Of a DNA stretch of 64,000 nt, positions 50,773 to 60,974 are shown piece by piece. Each line of letters starts with the position of its first letter. The first letter of the stretch is position 1. The notes beneath the pieces are model-generated. The model worked only from the letters and a program-made list of their open reading frames with translations, searched no databases and was not told the origin of the DNA. This DNA comes from Rhodopseudomonas palustris (lineage in GTDB: Bacteria; Pseudomonadota; Alphaproteobacteria; Rhizobiales; Xanthobacteraceae), in assembly GCA_016215605.1 (NCBI GenBank), contig JACRJB010000007.1, positions 102,819 to 166,818 on the forward strand, in the 5' to 3' direction. Made by a program: the position numbers and the translations under genes.

Positions 50773-52974
50773 CTACTCGACCAGTCCGAACAGCAGCACC
50801 GACCGGGCCGTCACCTGATAGGCCTCGCCGCAGGCGAACTGCTCGCCGGGCGCGCCGTCGGGCCTGTTGGTGTCGATCAGCATCTGCCATTTCGAGCCGT
50901 GTGGCACCTCGGGCAGGGTGAAATCGACGACCCCGTCGAAGCTGTTGGTGATCAGCAGCACGGTGTCGTCCTCGGCATGCTTGCGGATGCCGCTCTTCTG
51001 AGCGCGGCCGTCGAGCAGCATGCCGAAGCACTTCACGTTGCCGTCCTGCCAATGTTCGTCCTGCATCGGCCCGCCATTGGCGTTGATCCAGGTGACGTCG
51101 CAAACCTCGAGCGTTTCGTCGTAGTGGCCGGTCAGGAACCGGCTGCGACGCAGCGTCGGATAGTTGCGCCGCAACTCGATCAGCCGCGTGGTGAACTTCA
51201 GCAGATCCCTGGCGGTGTCGTCGTGGTCCCAGTGCACCCAGGAGATTTCGTTGTCCTGGCAATAGGCGTTGTTGTTGCCCTGCTGGGTGCGGCCGAATTC
51301 GTCGCCGGCGAGCAGCATCGGCGTGCCCTGCGCCAGCAGCAGCGTCGACAGCATGTTGCGCTTCTGCCGCTCGCGCAAGGCGAGGATGGCCTCGTCCTCG
51401 GTCGGACCTTCGGCACCGCAGTTCCAGGAGCGGTTGTCGGAATGCCCGTCCTTGCCGTCCTCGCCGTTGGCGAGATTGTGCTTGTCGTTGTAGCTCGCCC
51501 AGTCGTTCAGGGTGAAGCCGTCGTGGGCGGTGATGAAGTTGACGCTGGACCAGGCGCGGCGGCCCTGCCGGTTGAACACGTCGGCGGAACCGGACAGCCG
51601 CGGCGCCAGCGCGGAAACCGGCGCTTCGCCGCGCCAATAGTCACGCAGGGTGTCGCGGAACTTGTCGTTCCATTCCGCCCAGCCGGGCGGAAAGCCGCCG
51701 ACCTGATAGCCGCCCGGGCCGCAGTCCCACGGCTCGGCGATCAGCTTCACCGAACTCAGCAGCGGATCCTGGTTGACCGCCTTGAGGAAGCCGCTCTGCT
51801 CGTCGAAGCCGTGAACCTCGCGGGCCAGGATGGTGCCGAGGTCGAAGCGGAAACCGTCGATGTGCATTTCGCCGGCCCAATAGCGCAAGCTGTCGGTGAC
51901 CATCTGAATCACGCGCGGATGCGTCAGGTTGACGGTGTTTCCGGTTCCGGTGTCGTTGATGTAATAGCGCTTCTGGTCCGGCAGCAGCCGGTAGTAGCTG
52001 GCGTTGTCGATGCCCTTGAACGACAGCGTCGGGCCGAGCTCGTTGCCTTCGGCGGTGTGGTTGTAAACCACGTCGAGAATCACCGCGAGGCCGACGTCGT
52101 GCAGCCGCGCCACCATCTCCTTGAATTCGCGCAGGCTGTTCGGCACGTCGGCGGCGTAGCGCGGGTCGGGCGCGAAGAAGCCGATGGTGTTATAGCCCCA
52201 GTAGTTCACCAGATCCTTCTCGAGCAGATAGCTGTCGTTGACGAAGGTGTGGACAGGTAGCAGCTCGACGGCGGTGATGCCGAGCGAGGCGATGTAGTCG
52301 ACCACGGGCTGGCAGCCGAGTCCGGCATAGGTTCCGCGCAGGTTCTCGGGGACGTCGGGGTTGAGCTTGGTGAAGCCCTTGACGTGGGTCTCGTAGACGA
52401 TGGTCTGATCCCACGGCACGAATTTGCGGCCGGGCTCGCCCTTCCAGTCGAAGCCGGGATCGACCACGACACATTTCGGCACGAACGCCGCGGAGTCGCG
52501 CTCGTCGAACGTGGTGTCGTCGCCGCTTTCCATCTGATAGCCGAACACCGCCGGGTCCCATTTCAGCTCGCCGGCGTGCGCCCGCGCATAGGGATCGAGC
52601 AGCAGCTTGTTCGGATTGAAGCGGTGGCCGTTCTCGGGCTCGTAGGGCCCGTGGACGCGATAGCCGTAGAAGGTGCCGGGGCCGACGTCGGGGATGTAGC
52701 CGTGAAACACCTCGTCGGTGTATTCCGGCAGTTCGATGCGACGCTCGGTGTCGCCGTCGAACAGGCAGACCTCGACCTTGGTGGCATTGGCCGAGAACAG
52801 CGCGAAGTTGGTGCCTTCACCGTCCCAGCAGGCGCCGAGCGGGTAGGGCAGGCCTTCGCGGACGCTGCCGGTGTCGTTGATCACCGTGTAGGCCGGTTTC
52901 GGTTTCGGCGAGTCCTGCGCGGGCGCAGGCGCGGTGGCGGGCTTCGCCGGTTCGATCGTCTCGACGTCGCTCAT
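50773..52974 (-). CDS. glgX: glycogen debranching enzyme GlgX
   Basis: A GH13 subfamily 11 isoamylase-type enzyme of 733 residues that hydrolyses alpha-1,6 branches of glycogen. Order: N-terminal CBM48 (GTNFALFSANATKVEVCLFD), then the (beta/alpha)8 domain with VVYNHTAEGNELGP, the nucleophile Asp in HIDGFRFDLG (about residue 376), the acid Glu in LIAEPWDCG (about 410) and the transition-state Asp in ITAHDGFTLNDW (about 484), then a C-terminal beta domain. The first 30 residues are a Pro/Ala-rich extension. No other glg genes are in the window. Confidence 0.92.
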   Translation of the reverse strand: MSDVETIEPAKPATAPAPAQDSPKPKPAYTVINDTGSVREGLPYPLGACWDGEGTNFALFSANATKVEVCLFDGDTERRIELPEYTDEVFHGYIPDVGPGTFYGYRVHGPYEPENGHRFNPNKLLLDPYARAHAGELKWDPAVFGYQMESGDDTTFDERDSAAFVPKCVVVDPGFDWKGEPGRKFVPWDQTIVYETHVKGFTKLNPDVPENLRGTYAGLGCQPVVDYIASLGITAVELLPVHTFVNDSYLLEKDLVNYWGYNTIGFFAPDPRYAADVPNSLREFKEMVARLHDVGLAVILDVVYNHTAEGNELGPTLSFKGIDNASYYRLLPDQKRYYINDTGTGNTVNLTHPRVIQMVTDSLRYWAGEMHIDGFRFDLGTILAREVHGFDEQSGFLKAVNQDPLLSSVKLIAEPWDCGPGGYQVGGFPPGWAEWNDKFRDTLRDYWRGEAPVSALAPRLSGSADVFNRQGRRAWSSVNFITAHDGFTLNDWASYNDKHNLANGEDGKDGHSDNRSWNCGAEGPTEDEAILALRERQKRNMLSTLLLAQGTPMLLAGDEFGRTQQGNNNAYCQDNEISWVHWDHDDTARDLLKFTTRLIELRRNYPTLRRSRFLTGHYDETLEVCDVTWINANGGPMQDEHWQDGNVKCFGMLLDGRAQKSGIRKHAEDDTVLLITNSFDGVVDFTLPEVPHGSKWQMLIDTNRPDGAPGEQFACGEAYQVTARSVLLFGLVE

Positions 52975-53212
52975 CGCAGGGACTCCCGAGAGCGCCGCGT
53001 CGCAGCGGTTCTGCTGTGCAGTGTCGCGGCGGCGGCCGCGTTCATTGTCGACGCCGATCGATGTCCCATGAATTGTCCCCCAGCATGCGTTGACCGCAAT
53101 AATGTCTCAATCTTGCTTCGGTTCCACGACATCCGGAGCAAGCTGTGACCCGACAGCGAACGGCCCGGCGCCGCTCGCGCGGCCCGGGCCGAAGGTCGCG
53201 ATCGCGTGCGAG

Positions 53213-53785
53213 TTACTTGTTGGACTTCGAGGTCGTGGTGCTGTGCTGCTTGTCGAGGTCCTGCGCCATGTCGAGATGGTGCTTCAGCGCGGGCAGGGTC
53301 TGGCCGGCCCAGGCTTTCAGCTCGGCGTTGTCTCCGCCCTTGCTTTAGCGGTCGAACAGCGACACGGCATCCTTGTGCGCGTCGACCTGCTGCGAGGCGT
53401 AGGCGGCGCCGAACTCGGCGCCCTTGAGGTCGTTCAGCTTGTCGTATTTGGCCTGATGCGCGGCATCCATCTGGCTCGGAATGTCGACCTTGATCGCGCC
53501 GCTGGTCGCCAGCCGCTTGAGCTCGCTCGACGTCTTGGTGTGGTCCGCGATCATCTGATCGGCGAATTTCTTCTCCGCGGCGTTGCCCTTGGTCTGGGCC
53601 AGCTTGCTCGAGGCGATCTCGTACAGGTCGCTGACGGCGACCTGGGTGACGAAATCCTGGGTCGACGGGCTGATACCGAGCGTCGCGTTGACGCCGGCTT
53701 TTTCCGACACGGACTGCGCCAGTGCGGGGGACGCCAGCAACAGGCATCCCAGAATGATGGCGGTGCGCTTCATATCGATATCCAT
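53213..53785 (-). pseudogene. DUF4142 protein interrupted by an in-frame TAA
   Basis: A DUF4142 (ferritin-like, periplasmic) gene. Signal peptide MKRTAIILGCLLLASPALAQ, then TQDFVTQVAVSDLYEIASS and the family's helical segments. Reading stops at a TAA at 53345-53347 after VSLFDR. The same frame continues without other stops, SKGGDNAELKAWAGQTLPAL and further to a second TAA at 53213, giving the family's normal C-terminus. The stop stands where these proteins usually have Tyr (TAC or TAT to TAA). The translated piece is 146 residues. The start overlaps the DUF892 stop; an ATG at 53773 is also possible. Confidence 0.8.
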
Positions 53786-54294
53786 CAGCTCGCGGCTTTG
53801 CGATTGACGCCCTTCCGGAGCGCCACGGTGTTGAGCTTGGTGTTGGCGGCCTTTTCCTCGTTGAGATTGGTGGTGAGGAAGCGGACGATGTCGTCGTGGC
53901 CGAGTTCTTCTGCCCAGGCGATCAGCGTGCCGTAGCGCGCGATCTCGTAGTGCTCGACCGCCTGCGCATTAGCGACGATCGCGGCATCCAGCACAGCCTT
54001 GTCGGCAATCTCGCCGGAGGTGGCCTTGGACTCCTTGATCAGTCCGTCGATCGCCGGGCAGTCGGTGCCCTTCGGCGTCTGGCCGAGTTTCTTGAACACC
54101 TGATCGAGCCGTTCGATCTGCTTGTGCGTCTCGTCGAGATGCGCCTTGAGACCCTGCGACAGGTCGCGATTGGTCGCCTGGTCGATCATCGTCGGCAGCG
54201 CCTTGGTGATCTGCTGCTCGGCGTAGTAGATGTCCTGAAGGCCATGCAGCAGCATGTCGTCCATCGTCTGAATGTCCTTGGTGAACAGACCCAT
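53785..54294 (-). CDS. DUF892 ferritin-like protein (YciE/YciF family)
   Basis: A 169-residue all-helical DUF892 protein. Conserved segments are MDDMLLHGLQDIYYAEQQITKALP at the start, HLDETHKQIERLDQVF and AVEHYEIARYGTLIAWAEEL, which carry the ferritin-like Glu/His residues. Members accumulate in stationary phase or stress; iron binding has been reported for related folds. It is followed directly by the DUF4142 gene (the stop and start codons overlap), so the two form an operon. Confidence 0.9.
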   Translation of the reverse strand: MGLFTKDIQTMDDMLLHGLQDIYYAEQQITKALPTMIDQATNRDLSQGLKAHLDETHKQIERLDQVFKKLGQTPKGTDCPAIDGLIKESKATSGEIADKAVLDAAIVANAQAVEHYEIARYGTLIAWAEELGHDDIVRFLTTNLNEEKAANTKLNTVALRKGVNRKAAS

Positions 54295-54774
54295 CGTCGC
54301 CTCCGGTTGTAACGGTGATGACCTGCACAACTGAAGCGCGACGATTCGGTTCCTCCGCTCCCGAACGCCGGAGAGCAGCTACTTATGATGGGTTCAGCAA
54401 CGGCTTGATGCTGCCGTCCCGGAGTCTGCGCAGCCGGAAGGTGAGGCCGAGACTGATCGCCGATCCCGCCGCAATCTTGTCGACGAAGCCGCCAGAGATG
54501 CCGACGATCGGCACCGTGCCGAAGTGAAAGGCTCGCGCGATCTGGCAAACATCCCGTCGCCGACCCGTTTCTCGCGGCGGCGGTGTCGATGGGGCCGTCG
54601 GCGACTGCGAGTCGCAGGGACACCGGTCCCGCCCACGGAGGAATAGACAAGGGAGCGACCGCAGGTCGCGAGGCGAGCCGCCTCCAGACTCGCGTCCGGA
54701 CGTGTTCAGCCCGCCGTACGCGCGGCACGCAGGGTGTTGAGACCGGCCGGCGAGCGTGCTAGGCAACACCCTGC
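54295..54774. other. 480-bp stretch without a supported gene
   Basis: Lies between the DUF892 gene and tRNA-Gly. It should contain the promoters of both. A leftward reading segment at about 54383-54550 gives a hydrophobic, glycine-rich stretch (HFGTVPIVGISGGFVDKI) ending NPS, but it lacks a start or ribosome site, so it is at best a gene remnant. Confidence 0.4.
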
Positions 54775-54848
54775 GCGGGTGTAGCTCAATGGTAGAGCAG
54801 CAGCCTTCCAAGCTGAATACGAGGGTTCGATTCCCTTCACCCGCTCCA
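54775..54848 (+). tRNA. tRNA-Gly (anticodon TCC)
   Basis: Acceptor GCGGGTG/CACCCGC, D arm GCTC-loop-GAGC, anticodon loop CTTCCAA giving TCC, T arm GAGGG-TTCGATT-CCCTT, discriminator T (usual for Gly) and encoded CCA. Confidence 0.95.
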
Positions 54849-55102
54849 TGGTTCCAAAGAAAAAATTGTTTTAAAATCAAGGTATTGGCGGTCGACGGCC
54901 CGGTCGACCGCGGTCCGTCCGATCGACTGAATTTACGTTAGGGCGCACATCGGGCGCATCGGACAACGTATCCAAATCGGGCAATGAGAAGGCACAGCCT
55001 GGGAATCGATGCTCGCATCGATTTCGTGATCCGCGTGGTGACGCCGATCAGCCGGTCATGGGCCTGTCGTCGCAGTGGTGAGTGTCGTCAGCGCGCGCGG
55101 GC

Positions 55103-55771
55103 CTAGCGACCGCCGCGTCGGGCAGGGGCCTTGTCGGCGGCGGCCGGCTTGGTCGCGGTCAGCGCCAGCGCTGCAAGGTTGACGACGCGGTCGATCACGC
55201 CGTCGACGTCGTCGAGGTCGCAGACGCCGTCCGACAGCCGCAGCAGCCGCTCGCTGTCGCGCACCGTCTGGTGCGCCATCGCCAGCGCGAAATGCAGGCC
55301 CCAGAAAATCTCCTCGTCGGCCTTGCCGGGTAGCGCGCGCCGCAGCGCCGCGGCGAATTTGCGCAAGTGATCGATCTCGCGATTCTTGATCTTGCGGATC
55401 GGCGGGATCGCCTCGATCGAGGCGCGGATCATGAAGCGCGCGGCGTCGGAGCGCTGGCTGTCCGGGCCGAGGCATCCGCGCACGGTCGGTCCGACCAGCG
55501 CGCGCAGCACGTCCTCGACCGGGGCGCGGCCGCCGCCCGCGGCCTCCGCCGCCTTCAGTTCGTTGAGGCGTTCGCGGTTGGTCGCGATCGAGCGCGTCAC
55601 GAACAATTCGGTGATCAGTTCGTCCTTCGAGCCGAAGTGATAGTTCACCGCGGCGAGATTGACCTCGGCCGCCGCGACGATGTCGCGCAGCGTGACGTCG
55701 CCGAAGCCGCGCTCGGCGTAGAGCCGCTCGGCCGCCCGGAGGATCGCTGTCCGTGTGCTGTCGGTCGACAT
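55103..55771 (-). CDS. TetR-family regulator of fatty-acid type
   Basis: A 222-residue TetR protein. The DNA-binding domain is [20 protein letters not shown] then [20 protein letters not shown]. This HTH, with [16 protein letters not shown], is the PsrA/NicS-like group that responds to acyl-CoA or fatty acids. The ATG at 55771 has AGGGC upstream. It diverges from the acyl-CoA dehydrogenase gene, and a GAAAC-N4-GTTTC palindrome lies between them. Confidence 0.87.
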   Translation of the reverse strand: MSTDSTRTAILRAAERLYAERGFGDVTLRDIVAAAEVNLAAVNYHFGSKDELITELFVTRSIATNRERLNELKAAEAAGGGRAPVEDVLRALVGPTVRGCLGPDSQRSDAARFMIRASIEAIPPIRKIKNREIDHLRKFAAALRRALPGKADEEIFWGLHFALAMAHQTVRDSERLLRLSDGVCDLDDVDGVIDRVVNLAALALTATKPAAADKAPARRGGR

Positions 55772-55816
55772 GCCGCCCTGTGGAAATTCGTCGAACTTGC
55801 ATTTCAAACGTGTGTA

Positions 55817-55832
55817 TGAAACTATCGTTTCA
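55817..55832. promoter_or_regulatory. PsrA-type operator between TetR and ACAD genes
   Basis: TGAAACTATCGTTTCA pairs at 7 of 8 positions. The core GAAAC-N4-GTTTC matches the form reported for PsrA operators in Pseudomonas. It lies 45 bp upstream of the TetR start and 190 bp before the ACAD start, so the TetR gene probably regulates itself and perhaps the ACAD operon. Confidence 0.65.
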
Positions 55833-56022
55833 CCGTCGGAAGTCAATGCGCTCGCGCCATCGACCGCCGGCAGCCCCCGGTCCGCTGCATGCGCGACGCG
55901 CGCACGCCGCGGAGGCGCAGCCAGAATGCAGCCAGAATTGGCTTGCGAAGGTCGGGTGGCGAGGAGACAGTGCCGGCACCCATGCCGGCGAAACAGCTTG
56001 GGAAAAAAGTGAGGATCGCCTG

Positions 56023-57258
<1,236 letters not shown>

Positions 57259-57276
57259 GCGGCAACCCCGCGCAAA

Positions 57277-57352
57277 ACGTCATCGCCGGACTTGATCCGG
57301 CGATCCATCTCCTGAGATGATGGATGCCCGGGTCAAGCCCGGGCATGACGGT
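57277..57352. repeat. intergenic palindromic repeat
   Basis: CGTCATCGCCGGACTTGATC, then CGGCGATCCATC and GATGGATGCCCGGGTCAAGC, ending GGGCATGACGG. The arms are partly complementary. This looks like a member of the dispersed palindromic families of Rhodopseudomonas and Bradyrhizobium. It lies between the ACAD and kinase genes. Confidence 0.6.
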
Positions 57353-57415
57353 TTGGATTCGAACGTAATCGAACGCGCGGCGCGGACCGCGCGAACAAGA
57401 ACAAGGGAGCGTCAC

Positions 57416-58474
57416 TTGGTCGGAATGCGAAATGACGAGGACTACGTCGGCACCAAGCCGGTCGAGGATCGGCATCGGGTCGACGAAGCCCGCTTGGCGG
57501 AATGGATGCAGGCGAATGTCGAGGGCTATCAGGGGCCGCTCGAGGTTCAGCAATTCAGGGGCGGGCAATCCAACCCGACCTACAAGCTCGTCACCCCGAA
57601 CCGCTCCTACGTGATGCGGCGCAAGCCGTTCGGTAAGCTGCTGCCGTCGGCGCACGCGGTCGACCGCGAATTCAAGGTCATCGCCGCGCTCGGCAAGCAG
57701 GGCTTCCCGGTGGCCAAGGCCTACGCGCTGTGCACCGACGATGCGGTGATCGGCGTGTCGTTCTACATCATGTCGATGGAAGAGGGCCGGGTGTTCTGGG
57801 ATCCGACCCTGCCGACCCAGACGCCGGAGTCGCGCTGGGCGATCTTCAAATCCAAGATCGAAACCCTGGCACTGCTGCACAGCTACGATCCGGAGAAAAT
57901 CGGCCTCGGCGACTTCGGCAAGCCGGGCAATTATTTCGCCCGTCAGATCGATCGCTGGACCAAGCAGTACAAGGCGTCGGTCTCCGATCCGATCCCCGAG
58001 ATGGATCGGCTGATGGAATGGCTGCCGAGCACGGTGCCCGAGCAGCAGCGCGTGTCGGTGGTGCACGGCGACTACCGGCTCGACAACATGATCTTCCACG
58101 CCACCGAGCCGCGCGTGCAGGCGGTGCTCGACTGGGAGCTGTCGACGCTCGGCGATCCGATGGCCGACTTCACCTATCTGCTGATGCAGTGGTCGATGCC
58201 CGGCCTGATGGACGCGGATCTGAAGGCGCTGAACCTGCCGACGCTGGAGCAGGCTTCCGACATGTACTGCAAGGCGGCCGGCATCAGCGGCATCTCCAAC
58301 ATGAACTGGTATCTGGCCTACAACACCTTCCGCCTCGCCGGCATTCTGCAGGGCATCGCCGGCCGCGTCCGCGACGGCACCGCCGCCTCCGACAAAGCCA
58401 AGGAGTCGGCGGCCCGCACCGTCCCGATGGCCAAACTGTCCTGGGAATTCGCCCAGAAGGCTGGCGCGAAGTAG
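57416..58474 (+). CDS. APH-family kinase, ACAD10/11 partner
   Basis: A 352-residue kinase of the aminoglycoside phosphotransferase/choline kinase fold, of the type fused to ACAD10/11 in animals and separate as LvaA in bacteria. Brenner motif VVHGDYRLDNMIF holds the catalytic Asp and Asn, LDWELSTLGDPMADF holds the metal Asp, and FRGGQSNPTYKL is the P-loop. It would phosphorylate a 4-hydroxyacyl-CoA. I chose TTG at 57416 since GGGAG lies 6 bases upstream; the ATG at 57425 has a 15-base gap. Confidence 0.85.
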   Translation: MVGMRNDEDYVGTKPVEDRHRVDEARLAEWMQANVEGYQGPLEVQQFRGGQSNPTYKLVTPNRSYVMRRKPFGKLLPSAHAVDREFKVIAALGKQGFPVAKAYALCTDDAVIGVSFYIMSMEEGRVFWDPTLPTQTPESRWAIFKSKIETLALLHSYDPEKIGLGDFGKPGNYFARQIDRWTKQYKASVSDPIPEMDRLMEWLPSTVPEQQRVSVVHGDYRLDNMIFHATEPRVQAVLDWELSTLGDPMADFTYLLMQWSMPGLMDADLKALNLPTLEQASDMYCKAAGISGISNMNWYLAYNTFRLAGILQGIAGRVRDGTAASDKAKESAARTVPMAKLSWEFAQKAGAK

Positions 58475-58520
58475 CACGTAGGACTCGGATACTCAGCGCC
58501 CCGACCCCGCATCGCAGCGC

Positions 58521-58560
58521 GCTCCCTCTCCCGCTTGCGGGAGAGGGCCGGGGTGAGGGC
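58521..58560. repeat. GC-rich stem-loop repeat, copy 1
   Basis: Begins GCTCCCTCTCCCGCTTGCGG and ends GGGGTGAGGGC. CCTCTCCCGC pairs with GCGGGAGAGG around TT, a very stable hairpin. Nearly identical to 58862-58901. Confidence 0.8.
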
Positions 58561-58597
58561 ACCCCTGGCCGTGCGTGCGCGATCCGACCTCTCGTCC

Positions 58598-58782
58598 GTC
58601 ATTCCGGGGCGCGCCACCGGCTCCGGCCTTCGGCCGGCCCGATGACAGGCTCCGCGCGAGCCCGGAATCAATACCCCCTGGACTCGCGGCAAGCTCGCAG
58701 CATCGGCCACGCCTTGCGTCCAAACTCAGCGCCGTGGTTATGGATTCCGGGTTCGCGCAGCTTCGCTGCACGCCCCGGAATG
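58598..58782. repeat. inverted ATTCCGGGGC repeat unit
   Basis: Starts at CATTCCGGGGCGCGCC and closes with ACGCCCCGGAATGACG. The inner sequence has GAGCCCGGAATC and GATTCCGGGTTCGCG. A common dispersed element in this bacterial group; another unit is at 61752-61849. Confidence 0.65.
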
Positions 58783-58861
58783 ACGAACGAGAGGTCGAGT
58801 ATTGCCGAAGTAAGCCGTCGCCCTACGTGTGTAGCGCAATGCCCACCCCGCGCCGCACCGC

Positions 58862-58901
58862 GCTCCCTCTCCCGCTTGCGGGAGAGGGCTGGGGTGAGGG
58901 C
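58862..58901. repeat. GC-rich stem-loop repeat, copy 2
   Basis: Matches 58521-58560 with a single C-to-T change (GGGCTGGGGTGAGGGC). Same hairpin. Confidence 0.8.
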
Positions 58902-59100
58902 GCCCCAAGCAGTGAGCCCGACACTCGCGAAGAGGAAGGCTGCGCCGTGTCGTATCACCAGCACCGCTCTGGGGTACTGGATCACCCGCGTACGCGGGTG
59001 ATGACGACTTGTTATTTGGCGTCGCTTCGTGACGCGCAGGCGTCAGGTGTCATGTTGCGTGTCGCCGCGTTGCAGGAGCGCGCCGCCGTACTTCCAGGTC

Positions 59101-59886
59101 TCAGATCGGCTTGCCCGCATAAGGCATCGACGCCGTCAGGCCGCCGTCGACCGGAAAGGCCTGGCCGTTGACGTAGGACGCTTCGTCGCTGAGCAGGAAC
59201 AGGCCCATGGTGGCGAGTTCGTGTGGCTGGCCGGCGCGCTTCAGCGGGTTGAGCTGGCCGATCTTGTGATCGGTGCCGCGCTGCTTGGCATTGTCGAACA
59301 CCGGCTTGGTCATGCCGGTCTCGATCAGGCCGGGGCACACCGCGTTGATGCGCACGCCGGTGCCGGACAGCGAATAGGCGGTGGTCTGCACCAGGCTGAT
59401 GACGCCGGCCTTCGACGCCGCATACGGATGCCCCGACGCGCCGCTCTTCAGGCCCGCGACCGAGGCGGTGCACACGATCGCGCCGTGGCCCTGTTTGATC
59501 ATGTACGGCATCGCGTGTTTGATCGCGAGGAACGGCCCGATCAGATTGACGCGCAGGATCTCCTGCCAATGCTCCGGGGTTTGCTCCGGCAGCGGCACCA
59601 GCCCGCCGCTGATGCCGGCATTGGCCCAGAGGCCGTCGAGCTTGCCGTAGGCTGCGATCGCCTTGGCGATGTAACCCTTCACATCGTCCTCGGCGCCCGC
59701 ATCGGCCATCACGGCCTCGGCGGTGCCGCCGGCCTTGCGCACCAGCTCGACCGTCTCGTTGACGCCCTCGGTGCGATCCACCGCGATCAGCTGCGCGCCT
59801 TCCTTGGTGAACAGCAGCGATGCCGCGCGGCCGATGCCGCTGCCGGCGCCGGTGATGATGACGGATTTGCCTGCGAGGCGGCCCAT
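59101..59886 (-). CDS. short-chain dehydrogenase/reductase
   Basis: A 261-residue classical SDR. NAD motif ITGAGSGIGRAASL, an NAGIS loop, and the catalytic Tyr-Lys in YAASKAGVISLVQ. ASYVNGQAFPVDGGLTASMP is the C-terminal strand. Its neighbours suggest an acyl-CoA-linked alcohol dehydrogenase, perhaps interconverting 4-oxo- and 4-hydroxyacyl forms as LvaD does, but the sequence alone does not show this. It is convergent with the kinase gene. Confidence 0.88.
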   Translation of the reverse strand: MGRLAGKSVIITGAGSGIGRAASLLFTKEGAQLIAVDRTEGVNETVELVRKAGGTAEAVMADAGAEDDVKGYIAKAIAAYGKLDGLWANAGISGGLVPLPEQTPEHWQEILRVNLIGPFLAIKHAMPYMIKQGHGAIVCTASVAGLKSGASGHPYAASKAGVISLVQTTAYSLSGTGVRINAVCPGLIETGMTKPVFDNAKQRGTDHKIGQLNPLKRAGQPHELATMGLFLLSDEASYVNGQAFPVDGGLTASMPYAGKPI

Positions 59887-60039
59887 GCGTTGCTCCCTGC
59901 TGATCGTGCGGCGATTGCCGCTTGACGGAATTCGGTCGATCGATTGATCGCTTTGCATCGCGTGCGGACACACAAGTGACTTGAGGCGATGCGAGGTCTG
60001 ACGTACAGCGACTTGAAACGGGAATGAAGGGTTTTCTGC

Positions 60040-60798
60040 ATGTCGAATGCGCCGCCTTCCGCCGACGAAAAGCCGTTCGTCGCCCAGCACTCCGTTCCGA
60101 CCGGCGTCACCGCCACGCGGTGGTGGTGGGTGCGCCATGCCCCGGTGCGCAGCGACGGCGGCAACATCTATGGACAGATCGACATCGATTGCGACTGCAG
60201 CGACAAAGTCGTGTTCGACGCGGTCGGCCGGGTGCTGCCGAAGAATGCGGTGTGGTACGCCAGCAAGCTGAAGCGCACCCACATGACCGCGGAAGCGATT
60301 TTCGCCGCCGGCTTTCCGCGGCCGCCGCTGATCACCCACGATTCCGACCTCAACGAGCAGCATCTCGGCGACTGGCAGGGCAAGAACCGCGCGGCGTTCT
60401 TCGCCAATCTGCCGGTCAATCTCGACACCTTCTGGTTCGCGCCGATCGACGAGCGCGCGCCGAACGGCGAGAGCTTCATGGATCTGTACGAGCGCACCAA
60501 ACGGGCGATCGCGCGGATCTCCGCGGCGCATCCCGGCGGTGACATCGTCGCGGTGGCACACGGCGGCACCATCAAGGCCGCGATCGGCCTCGCCCTGCGC
60601 GACCAGCCGGCGCGCGGGCTCGCCTTCACCATCGACAACTGCTCGATCACGCGGCTGGACTACATGGCGTCCTCCGACGGCCAGGAGGGCTGGCGGATTC
60701 CGATGATCAATCAGCAGCCCTGGATCGCCGATCCGTCCCACGCCGCGATGCATCAGCCGGCCGGGCCGGAAGTGGCGACGACGACGAAGCTGGCGTAA
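60040..60798 (+). CDS. histidine phosphatase superfamily protein
   Basis: A 252-residue phosphatase of the phosphoglycerate-mutase-like superfamily. The phosphohistidine is His33 in WWVRHAPVRSDGG (RHA rather than the common RHG), the second His is in VAVAHGGTIKAAI, and NEQHLGDWQGKNR carries the conserved Glu/Gly motif. It is cytoplasmic. Next to a phosphoryl-intermediate pathway it could remove phosphate from a side product; this is a guess from context. Confidence 0.87.
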   Translation: MSNAPPSADEKPFVAQHSVPTGVTATRWWWVRHAPVRSDGGNIYGQIDIDCDCSDKVVFDAVGRVLPKNAVWYASKLKRTHMTAEAIFAAGFPRPPLITHDSDLNEQHLGDWQGKNRAAFFANLPVNLDTFWFAPIDERAPNGESFMDLYERTKRAIARISAAHPGGDIVAVAHGGTIKAAIGLALRDQPARGLAFTIDNCSITRLDYMASSDGQEGWRIPMINQQPWIADPSHAAMHQPAGPEVATTTKLA

Positions 60799-60850
60799 CC
60801 TCCTCATTGCGCCCGAAGCCTATTCGTCATCGCAAACCACGAAGCCCTTC

Positions 60851-60930
60851 CGTCATTGCGAGCGAAGCGAAGCAATCCAGATCTGTGCACTGCGCTGGAT
60901 TGCTTCTTCGCTTCGCTCCTCGCAATGACG
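60851..60930. repeat. palindromic repeat with inverted arms
   Basis: CGTCATTGCGAGCGAAGCGA to AATCCAG, inverted as CTGGATTGCTTC to CTCGCAATGACG, with a short core (ATCTGTGCACTGCG). It lies between the phosphatase and SDR genes. This arm sequence is dispersed widely in Bradyrhizobium and its relatives. Confidence 0.75.
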
Positions 60931-60974
60931 GGGACAGGTCATCGACACACAACAACTAACAACGGGAGAGAAAC

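Larger units (their letters stand above)
58475..59100. other. 626-bp gene-free stretch rich in repeats
   Basis: Contains two copies of the element GCTCCCTCTCCCGCTTGCGG (58521-58560 and 58862-58901) and an inverted pair of ATTCCGGGGC and CCCCGGAATGAC (about 58598-58782). No open reading frame here has a start or ribosome site worth calling. It separates convergent kinase and SDR genes. Confidence 0.7.

Noticed and set aside
54383..54550. A leftward hydrophobic Gly-rich coding segment ending NPS
   Set aside because: There is no start codon with ribosome site and no frame upstream; too short to assign, at most a remnant.
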